A DNA stretch of 7,743 bases from Bacteroidota bacterium (GTDB lineage: Bacteria > Bacteroidota > Bacteroidia > AKYH767-A > CANKSK01): assembly GCA_947485425.1 (NCBI GenBank), contig CANKSK010000038.1, positions 1 to 7,743 of the forward strand, read 5' to 3'. Of this stretch, positions 1 to 5,431 are shown piece by piece. Both the position numbers and the translations under genes were made by a program. How positions within the stretch are numbered: the stretch's first letter is position 1; every line of letters begins with the position of its first letter. The notes under the pieces are model-generated. The model was not told the DNA's origin, did not search any database, and worked only from the letters and a program-made list of their open reading frames with translations.

Positions 1-155
1 GTAAGCACCAAAGAACTATTTGATATACCACCCATCACACCATCATTCACAACATACCATTCATTGACATTCGTTTGAGTTGAAAATGTATAAATCTCTT
101 TCATGTTTGTATTACTGGATAAGCTAAGTGTTAGTAAAATTAGGAGGTATTTCAT
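1..155 (-). CDS. CIA30 family protein, N-terminal part (runs off left edge)
   Basis: The minus strand from an ATG at 155 reads 51 codons without a stop to the window edge. The first residues, MKYLLILLTLSLSS, form a short hydrophobic stretch that could be a signal peptide. A second in-frame Met at residue 18 (MKEIYTFS) could be the true start of a cytoplasmic form. Residues 33-48 read WYVVNDGVMGGISNSS, close to the W..VNDGVMGG.S.S hallmark at the start of CIA30-family domains (NADH:ubiquinone oxidoreductase intermediate-associated protein 30, a galactose-binding-like fold). In bacteria the role of this family is not well defined, so no function is assigned. The gene has the same orientation as the reductase gene upstream and lies beyond the attC-like repeat, so it may sit in a second cassette. 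About 120 residues expected for the family are missing because of the window edge. Confidence 0.75.
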   Translation of the reverse strand, partial: MKYLLILLTLSLSSNTNMKEIYTFSTQTNVNEWYVVNDGVMGGISNSSLVL

Positions 156-302
156 AAATTTTATTTATTTCAGGGTTTAGATGCTTTCTATGCGGCTATT
201 TATTAAGTCATTTTTAATTTCTATGTTTTAACAATGTTTCTATATCATCATGTTCATCACCACTTTTTACCATTACGTTTTTTGTGTCTTTTTCTAGGCT
301 GT

Positions 303-475
303 CCGATAACGTTTTCGCGGTTTGCCTTGTTTGGAGTTTGAAACAATTTCTACCGAAATGTTAGTTTAAAGATACTATGTTGCTAGGCATTTGCAAAGGA
401 AAAATTAAAAAATTGTCTACCGATTTTGCAAATGCTTTGATGTCCGCCCAAATAAGGCAAACCGTGTGTTAGCGG
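303..475 (-). repeat. attC-like nested inverted repeat (cassette recombination site candidate)
   Basis: Read on the minus strand, three nested arm pairs are visible. Outer pair: CCGCTAAC (475-468) with GTTATCGG (310-303), 7 of 8 complementary. Middle pair: CGGTTTGCCTTATTTGG (464-448) with CCAAACAAGGCAAACCG (334-318), 16 of 17. Inner pair: GCATTTGCAAA (435-425) with TTTGCAAATGC (397-387), 11 of 11. Spacers between outer and middle arms are 3 and 7 bases. This R''-L''-variable-L'-R' layout is that of an integron attC site, and GTTA at the outer arm sits where the G^TTRRRY crossover core would be. The cores (GTTATCG, CGCTAAC) do not fit the strict GTTRRRY/RYYYAAC consensus, so this is a divergent or integron-like site. 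A transcript would also fold strongly and could act as a terminator for the reductase gene ending at 508. A MITE is the main alternative. Confidence 0.6.
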
Positions 476-1095
476 TTCGGGCTTTTTGTCTTGTGTAATT
501 ATTTCGTCTAATTGTCTGCGCGTTTGTAGTGAAGTTGTGTAAGTCCTTTGTCAAATGATTTTATTGAAACAAATTCTAATTTTTGTTCAGGTCTCCCGTC
601 TTTGAATAGTTTTGTCCCATTACCAACTAATATTGGTATAACGGAAATAATGAACTCGTCAATTAGGTCGCCTTTTAAAAGTTCATTTACTATTTCTGCT
701 CCACCGTCACAAAATATATTTTTTCCATTCTCTGATTTAAGTCTTTCAACAAGTGATTTAAGGTCTCCTGTGTAAAATTTCACGGAGCCAATATTTGGTC
801 TTGGTGTCCTTGTAATAATGTATGCGTCTTTGTCTGCGTGAGGGAAGTCAAAACCCATAGAAATTACTTTGTCATAAGTTTTGCGTCCAACTATTACCGC
901 GTCAACTGTTTTTACGAAGTCCGCATATCCATAATCTTGTCCTTCTTGTTCTACAATTGAAAGAAATCCAAGGTCGTCATTTGGCTTAGCAATATAACCG
1001 TCCAAACTTGTCGCGATGTATAAAATTACTTTTCGATTCATATTTATTCTGTCAATTGTCCATTGTTACTGTGTCGTCTTTAGCCTGACCGCTAA
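310..1095 (-). mobile_element. Putative integron-like gene cassette carrying a RibD_C-type reductase
   Basis: This interval is the proposed mobile unit, bounded by two GTTA cores in the same orientation. On the minus strand it begins G^TTAGCGG (1096-1089), has a 48-base leader to the ATG at 1041, a single gene, 32 bases from its TAG to the inverse core CCGCTAAC at 475, and then the folded repeat ending at the G of position 310. The inverse core is perfectly complementary to the 5'-boundary GTTAGCGG (8/8) but only 7/8 to the GTTATCGG now at its 3' end. This is expected if the last core bases belong to the neighbouring DNA and the unit once circularised. The tight single-gene layout with little spare DNA is typical of cassettes. 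There is no integrase or attI in view, and the upstream boundary lacks a full folded repeat. Inference, not proof. Confidence 0.5.
508..1041 (-). CDS. Dihydrofolate reductase family protein (RibD C-terminal domain type)
   Basis: A 177-residue protein from ATG 1041 to TAG at 510-508. It matches the small stand-alone RibD_C/DHFR-fold family (YwjB/YyaP-like). Residues 8-18 read YIATSLDGYIA, the family's opening strand and loop. VGRKTY at 51-56 is the usual G-R-x-T-[YW] nucleotide-site motif. YIITRTP at 74-80 follows it. FCDGGAEIVNELL at 110-122 gives the glycine pair that contacts NADPH phosphates. DEFIISVIPILVGNGTKLF at 128-146 is the conserved C-terminal strand and turn. Length is normal for the family. 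Members are presumed NAD(P)H-dependent reductases of pterin- or pyrimidine-like substrates, and the substrate here is unknown. No signal peptide or membrane segment is seen, so it is probably cytoplasmic. It is not a recognisable DfrA or DfrB trimethoprim-resistance enzyme. The gene lies alone between two repeat cores and is AT-rich compared with dxs and asnS, fitting lateral acquisition. Confidence 0.88.
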   Translation of the reverse strand: MNRKVILYIATSLDGYIAKPNDDLGFLSIVEQEGQDYGYADFVKTVDAVIVGRKTYDKVISMGFDFPHADKDAYIITRTPRPNIGSVKFYTGDLKSLVERLKSENGKNIFCDGGAEIVNELLKGDLIDEFIISVIPILVGNGTKLFKDGRPEQKLEFVSIKSFDKGLTQLHYKRADN

Positions 1096-1096
1096 C
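1081..1096 (-). repeat. 5' boundary core repeat of the reductase cassette
   Basis: On the minus strand 1096-1081 reads GTTAGCGGTCAGGCTA, and 310-295 reads GTTATCGGACAGCCTA: 13 of 16 identical and in the same direction, flanking the reductase gene as direct repeats. Both are followed within about 10 bases by GACAC. The first eight bases are the exact reverse complement of CCGCTAAC at 475-468. With a one-base bulge the pairing extends outward (GGC here with GCC near 482-480). The similarity therefore looks like an extended recombination core rather than chance. No middle (L-type) arm is found on the outer side of this copy, so the upstream flank may be a secondary or att-like insertion point, or an eroded site. 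Confidence 0.5.
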
Positions 1097-1393
1097 TGCT
1101 ATTAAATGTATTCCGTTTTTTAATCTCATTTTTTTCCTTCCCTTTTCCCAATATCGGTATGGCGTATACTTTCTGAGGCTTCCTTTTCTCCCGCTTTACG
1201 TGTCTGGGTAGTGTTTCCGGAAATATCCTCAAAATTTCCTTTTCTATATCGGTACTCAAATCGCCTTCGCTCTATGCAAATATAGTTTTTAATTTCATTT
1301 CACCTGTAGCCTTCCTTCCTGTTTTTGCATTTCTTTGGTAGGCGCTTTCCATTCCCAATCAGAAACCCCAAACGCCTCCAGCCGCTCTTTTTA
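1092..1393 (-). pseudogene. Possible decayed gene, unrecognised
   Basis: Two protein-like minus-strand reading frames abut here. The first, 1390-1295, has 31 codons (KERLEAFGVSDWEWKAPTK, ending in GRLQVK and TGA) and is preceded by an in-frame TAA at 1393-1391. The second starts at an ATG (1298-1296) overlapping that TGA, reads MKLKTIFA, hits an in-frame TAG at 1274-1272, then stays open for 59 codons to TAG at 1094-1092. It includes DIEKEILRIFPETLPRHVKR and KVYAIPILGKGKEK. Composition (WEWK, PETLPRHVKREKRKP) looks coding rather than random AT-rich DNA, but no start, frame or length is intact. I do not recognise the family. The last frame ends inside the cassette boundary core, so insertion may have cut it. 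Chance open frames remain possible. Confidence 0.25.
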
Positions 1394-1937
1394 CAGGCTC
1401 AAGGTCTCCTCTGTCTCGTTTTTTCATCACCCATACTAAAAATTAACAATGTAACGTATTCACTACAATAGCAATAAAAAGCACTATAAATTTTTATTAA
1501 TGTAGCGAAAACTTTACATAAATATTCTTTTTTCGCTTCTTTGTAAAAATTTTAGGATGCGCATCTAGAAAAAATACTTTTCCTTTCTCTTCTCATTTAG
1601 GGCAAAATACTTACCAATGCCCTGGAAATGATGAAAAAATAATAGGCTTACTGCTTGCTTTTATTGCCGCAATCTCCTCCTTATTAAAGTCTCTGCTAGG
1701 TAAACACCCGAAGGCCATAAAATGCTCTATTCCAAAGGTCAACACCTTTCTATCTCCGCATCTTCTCTAATTCTCTCCTCTTCTGTCTCATATTTCCTCT
1801 GTGTAATACAATTCGTCCCCTTGCCAAGCAAAACCAAGCTCCTAAAAAAGAAAAATCAAACTTCTGTTTCTCCTTCTCCTGTTTCCAAAATCTCTGCCAA
1901 CAGCGTTCCCCAAAGAATCGCCTCTTTTCAAAAAATA
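1097..1937. other. Gene-poor intergenic region between the cassette boundary and dxs
   Basis: No intact gene is supported in this 841-base stretch, apart from the decayed frames at 1092-1393. A further minus-strand frame, 1766-1611, is open for 51 codons. It includes an ATG at 1718 giving 34 residues, with FNKEEIAAIKASSKPIIFSS. It then continues in the same frame past stops at 1611 and 1596 as more protein-like sequence to about 1500. The opposite strand is also open here, so coding status is unclear. A small inverted repeat, AGCGAAAA (1504-1511) with TTTTCGCT (1530-1537), and a ten-base palindrome GATGCGCATC (1556-1565) are present. 1750-1880 is strongly pyrimidine-rich on the plus strand. 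No clear terminator for dxs was found. Confidence 0.5.
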
Positions 1938-3839
1938 CTAAGCAGCGGCGATATTCTTCATCAACCCCCGCACCGCTTCTGCAATGCCTTCGGGATGTAA
2001 GCCGCACTCCTCATGCAGCTGCATAGGCTCGCCATGTTCTATATACCTGTCGGGGATGCCCAGGCGTATTACCTGCGCGCGGTAAGCCTTGTCAGCCATA
2101 AATTCAACAATGGCGCTTCCAAAACCTCCCATCAGACAGCCGTCCTCTATGGTAATGACTTTCTTGTATTTTGAAAATACTTCATGAAGCATGTCCTCAT
2201 CCAAAGGTTTCACAAAACGCATATCGTAATGTGCAGGGTTTATCCCCTCTTTGCCTAGAGACTCACAAGCTTGTACCACATAGTTTCCAATGTGCCCAAT
2301 GCTTAATATGGCTACTTCTTCTCCATCTTTTATCTTTCTTCCTTTTCCTACTTCAAGGGCCTTCATGGGCAGTCGCCATTCGGTCATTACCCCATTGCCT
2401 CTTGGATAACGAATGGAAAAAGGTCCCATGTTCTCTTGCTGGGCGGTAAACATCAGATTTCTCAGCTCTTCCTCATTCATCGGCGCCGATACCACCATAT
2501 TGGGGATGCAACGCATATAGGCCAAATCATAAGCCCCATGATGCGTAGGACCATCAGCCCCGGCAAGTCCGCCACGGTCTAAACAGAATATCACATTGAG
2601 GTTTTGCAGCGCCACATCATGTATCACCTGATCATAGGCCCTCTGCATAAAGCTAGAGTATATATTGCAAAAGGGTACCAAGCCCCTGGTAGCCAATCCG
2701 GCAGAAAAAGTGACTGCATGCTGTTCTGCAATGCCCACATCAAAAGCCCTGTCAGGCATAGCTTGTAACATGATATTCATAGAGCATCCGGAAGGCATCG
2801 CCGGCGTTATCCCCATAATTTTAGAGTTCTTTTCTGCCAACTCCACAAGGGTATGTCCAAAAACATCCTGGTATTTGGGCGGCTGTATGCCGTTTTGCTT
2901 GGGTTTTAAAATTTCTCCCGTGGTCTTATCAAATAAACCGGGTGAATGCCATTTGGTTTGGTCCTTTTCCGCTAGGGAATAGCCCTTGCCTTTCACCGTC
3001 AGTACATGCAAAATTTTGGGTCCTGGAATGTCGCGAAGGTCTTTCATCACCTTTACCAGCCTTTCTACATCATGCCCATCTACCGGACCAAAATATCTGA
3101 ACTTTAGGGATTCAAAAAGATTGCTTTGTTTGAGCAATGCCGACTTCACCGCGTTTTCAACTTTAGAAACAATGGATTGTGCATTGGGACCAAATTTGCT
3201 GATTTGTCCCAGTATTTTCCATACTTCTTCTTTTACCTTGTTATAGGTATGTGATGTGGTGATATCGGTGAGGTATTCTTTCAAAGCGCCTACATTGGGG
3301 TCTATAGACATGCAATTGTCATTGAGCACCACCAAGAGGTTGGAATTTTCTACGCCTGCATGGTTCAAAGCTTCAAATGCCATGCCGGCAGTCATCGCCC
3401 CATCACCAATAACGGCGATGTGTTTGCGGTCGTTCTCCCCCAGATACCTCGAAGCTACTGCCATGCCAAGGGCGGCAGAAATAGAAGTGGAGGAGTGGCC
3501 TACGCCAAAGGTATCATATTCGCTTTCGCTTCTTTTGGGAAAGCCGCTGATGCCCTTGTATATTCGGTTGGTATGAAAATCTTTCTTTCTGCCGGTAAGG
3601 ATTTTGTGCCCATAGGCCTGATGCCCAACATCCCATACCAATTGGTCATAAGGGGTGTTAAAGGCATAGTGCAGAGCCACAGAAAGTTCAACGACCCCCA
3701 AGCTGGCACCAAAATGGCCTCCATTCACAGAAACAACATCTATCAGATATTGTCTGAGTTCATTGCAGGCCTCTACCAATTGGGTTTCCTTGAGCTTACG
3801 CAGATCTGCGGGATATTCGATTTGTTCTAGTAAATTCAC
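1938..3839 (-). CDS. dxs: 1-deoxy-D-xylulose-5-phosphate synthase
   Basis: A 633-residue cytoplasmic enzyme that condenses pyruvate and glyceraldehyde-3-phosphate to DXP using thiamine diphosphate. This is the entry step of the MEP route to isoprenoids and also supplies thiamine and pyridoxal synthesis. Domain I carries GGHFGASLG (40-48, His42), WDVGHQAYGHK (69-79) and GVGHSSTSIS (112-121). The ThDP/Mg motif begins GDGAMTAG at 145-152 and closes at NDNCMS (173-178). FGPVDGHD lies at 250-257. The pyrimidine-binding domain has DVGIAEQHAVTFSAG (367-381), with Glu372 in the position of the catalytic glutamate, and DRGGLAGADGPTHHG (421-435). The C-terminal transketolase domain includes EDGCLMGGFGSA (565-576). 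Length is usual for the family (about 620-640) and every key motif is present. The ATG at 3839 fits the family N-terminus and lies 30 bases past a good -7 box. It is transcribed away from asnS. Confidence 0.97.
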   Translation of the reverse strand: MNLLEQIEYPADLRKLKETQLVEACNELRQYLIDVVSVNGGHFGASLGVVELSVALHYAFNTPYDQLVWDVGHQAYGHKILTGRKKDFHTNRIYKGISGFPKRSESEYDTFGVGHSSTSISAALGMAVASRYLGENDRKHIAVIGDGAMTAGMAFEALNHAGVENSNLLVVLNDNCMSIDPNVGALKEYLTDITTSHTYNKVKEEVWKILGQISKFGPNAQSIVSKVENAVKSALLKQSNLFESLKFRYFGPVDGHDVERLVKVMKDLRDIPGPKILHVLTVKGKGYSLAEKDQTKWHSPGLFDKTTGEILKPKQNGIQPPKYQDVFGHTLVELAEKNSKIMGITPAMPSGCSMNIMLQAMPDRAFDVGIAEQHAVTFSAGLATRGLVPFCNIYSSFMQRAYDQVIHDVALQNLNVIFCLDRGGLAGADGPTHHGAYDLAYMRCIPNMVVSAPMNEEELRNLMFTAQQENMGPFSIRYPRGNGVMTEWRLPMKALEVGKGRKIKDGEEVAILSIGHIGNYVVQACESLGKEGINPAHYDMRFVKPLDEDMLHEVFSKYKKVITIEDGCLMGGFGSAIVEFMADKAYRAQVIRLGIPDRYIEHGEPMQLHEECGLHPEGIAEAVRGLMKNIAAA

Positions 3840-3868
3840 CGTCCCTTTTATTCAGTTTTGTTTGTTTG

Positions 3869-3876
3869 CAAAGCTA
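3869..3876 (-). promoter_or_regulatory. Probable dxs promoter, -7 box TAGCTTTG
   Basis: The minus strand reads TAGCTTTG at 3876-3869, an exact match to the Bacteroidota -7 consensus TAnnTTTG used by the primary sigma factor. The expected -33 TTG is not clear: about 19-20 bases further upstream the minus strand reads TGTGG. Transcription would begin around 3860-3864, giving a short leader to the dxs ATG at 3839. Confidence 0.5.
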
Positions 3877-3912
3877 CAGAATAATTCTGAATTCTCCACA
3901 TGTCTAGTTATC

Positions 3913-3936
3913 AGCCCTTAGGGGGCTATTCTTTTT
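3913..3936 (+). other. Small GC-rich stem-loop followed by T-run upstream of asnS
   Basis: AGCCC (3913-3917) pairs with GGGCT (3923-3927) around a TTAGG loop and is followed by ATTCTTTTT. On the plus strand this looks like a weak intrinsic terminator or attenuator. It lies in the asnS leader side of the divergent region, with no plus-strand gene before it. The stem is only five pairs, so it could be chance, a leader element, or a stop for stray antisense transcription. Confidence 0.25.
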
Positions 3937-4008
3937 AATCATGTATTTTCTTTGAAAACACTGCAAAATATCGTTTTTTTGCATTTGCATTTTAAAAAAT
4001 AAAAAACA

Positions 4009-5397
4009 TTGGAAAGAACAAAAGTTGCAGATATTTTGCAGAAGGGTCTCAGTGGTACAGAGATTAATGTAAAAGGATGGGTGCGTACCCGTCGTGATTA
4101 TAAAAACATCGTATTTATTGCCATCAATGATGGTTCGGTGATCCACAACATTCAGGTGGTAGCAGAAACCTCCAATTTTGATGAGGCTTTGATAAAACTC
4201 CTAACAACAGGTTCTTGTGTTTCTGTGGAGGGGATGCTGGTGGAGTCGCAAGGAAAAGGTCAGGCCCTTGAAATTCAGGCCTCCAAAATAGTGGTTTACG
4301 GTACCGCCGATGGCGAAAAATATCCTTTGCAACGAAAAGGGCATTCTTTGGAGTTTTTGAGGGAGATCGCCCACTTAAGACCGCGCACCAATACCTTTGG
4401 CGCCATCTTTAGAATGCGCCATGAGATGGCTTATGCCATACATCGCTTTTTTCATGAAAAAGGCTTCTACTGGCTGCATACCCCTATTATCACTGGTTCC
4501 GATGCCGAAGGTGCCGGCGCCATGTTCAGGGTCACCACTTTAGATCCCTTGAATCCACCGAAAAAGGAAGATGGCTCCATCAATTATGCAGAAGATTTTT
4601 TTGGCAAAGAAACCAACCTGACCGTTTCCGGTCAATTGGAAGGGGAGCTCGGCGCCTTAGCCCTTTCACAGGTATATACCTTTGGCCCCACCTTTCGTGC
4701 TGAAAACTCCAATACCACAAGGCATCTAGCCGAATTTTGGATGATAGAACCGGAAGTGGCTTTCTTTGAATTGAAAGAAAATATGGACCTGGCAGAAGAA
4801 TTTTTAAAATACCTGGTCTCTACCGCCCTGCAAAATTGTCGCGCCGATTTGGAGTTTCTCAATAAAATGTATGACAACGATTTGATTGCCCGCCTGGAAT
4901 CAGTGCTTGCCTCTCCTTTTGAAAGGCTTACCTATACCGATGCGGTAGAAATCCTCAAAAGCTGCGGTCATCCCTTTGAATACCCCGTAGATTGGGGAAC
5001 AGATTTGCAATCGGAGCATGAACGATACCTCGTTGAAAAACACTTTGGAAAACCCGTCATCCTCACAGATTATCCCAAACACATCAAAGCCTTTTATATG
5101 AAGCAAAATGAGGATGGCAAAACCGTTCGCGCCATGGATGTCCTCTTCCCCGGAATTGGTGAGGTCATTGGCGGCTCGCAGCGGGAGGAAGATTACGACA
5201 AACTCTATCAACGCATTCAGGAAATGGGTATACACGAAAAAGATTTGTGGTGGTACCTGGAAACCCGAAAATATGGCACGGCACCACATAGCGGCTTTGG
5301 CCTAGGATTTGAAAGATTGATGCTCTTTGTCACCGGAATGGGTAATATCAGAGATGTCATCCCTTTCCCAAGATTTCCACAAAACGCTGAATTCTAA
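4009..5397 (+). CDS. asnS: Asparaginyl-tRNA synthetase (TTG start)
   Basis: A 462-residue class IIb aminoacyl-tRNA synthetase that charges tRNA-Asn with asparagine. The N-terminal OB-fold anticodon-binding domain spans roughly 18-100 ([17 protein letters not shown]). Catalytic core: [16 protein letters not shown] (158-173), motif 2 [15 protein letters not shown] (229-243), [10 protein letters not shown] (390-399), and motif 3 GFGLGFERL (429-437), followed by [10 protein letters not shown] (448-457). The [13 protein letters not shown] wording and the lack of the large bacterial AspRS insertion (AspRS is about 590 residues) identify AsnRS rather than AspRS. Length is typical. The start must be TTG at 4009: an in-frame TAA lies at 4000-4002, there is no ATG between, and the next in-frame Met is residue 76, inside the OB fold. 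The N-terminus [10 protein letters not shown] agrees with relatives. The gene is divergent from dxs with a 169-base gap, and 34 bases from rpoN downstream. Confidence 0.96.
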   Translation: MERTKVADILQKGLSGTEINVKGWVRTRRDYKNIVFIAINDGSVIHNIQVVAETSNFDEALIKLLTTGSCVSVEGMLVESQGKGQALEIQASKIVVYGTADGEKYPLQRKGHSLEFLREIAHLRPRTNTFGAIFRMRHEMAYAIHRFFHEKGFYWLHTPIITGSDAEGAGAMFRVTTLDPLNPPKKEDGSINYAEDFFGKETNLTVSGQLEGELGALALSQVYTFGPTFRAENSNTTRHLAEFWMIEPEVAFFELKENMDLAEEFLKYLVSTALQNCRADLEFLNKMYDNDLIARLESVLASPFERLTYTDAVEILKSCGHPFEYPVDWGTDLQSEHERYLVEKHFGKPVILTDYPKHIKAFYMKQNEDGKTVRAMDVLFPGIGEVIGGSQREEDYDKLYQRIQEMGIHEKDLWWYLETRKYGTAPHSGFGLGFERLMLFVTGMGNIRDVIPFPRFPQNAEF

Positions 5398-5431
5398 TTT
5401 TTGATCAAGAATAAATTAAGTATATTGCAGT

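Noticed and set aside
303..475. CRISPR array or tRNA/rRNA gene for the repeat-rich area
   Set aside because: There is one nested inverted repeat with no regularly spaced direct repeats, and no cloverleaf or rRNA-like sequence.
508..1041. Calling the reductase a trimethoprim-resistance dfr gene
   Set aside because: The motifs belong to the RibD_C-type small reductases, not to DfrA or DfrB, and the cassette setting alone does not show a resistance function.
1277..1284. TATATTTG on the minus strand as a promoter for the decayed frames
   Set aside because: It matches the -7 consensus, but no TTG-type -33 box lies at 17-23 bases upstream and the sequence after it is interrupted by stops.
1722..2007. 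Overlapping plus (1722-2000) and minus (1750-2007) open frames of about 85-92 codons
   Set aside because: They overlap each other and the 3' end of dxs, have low-complexity Ser/Leu or Arg/Glu composition from a pyrimidine-rich stretch, and match no family.
3256..3830. Plus-strand open frames of 106 and 156 codons inside dxs
   Set aside because: They are antisense shadows of a gene with complete family motifs; dxs codon structure explains their openness.
4900..5289. 129-codon minus-strand frame antisense to asnS
   Set aside because: It lies within the intact catalytic core of asnS, has no recognisable domain, and is best explained as a complementary-strand shadow.
5398..5431. TTTG...TATATTG promoter-like pair just before rpoN
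   Set aside because: The -7 part is an imperfect match and the start codon follows within four bases, so a transcript would begin at or inside the gene; read-through from asnS is simpler.
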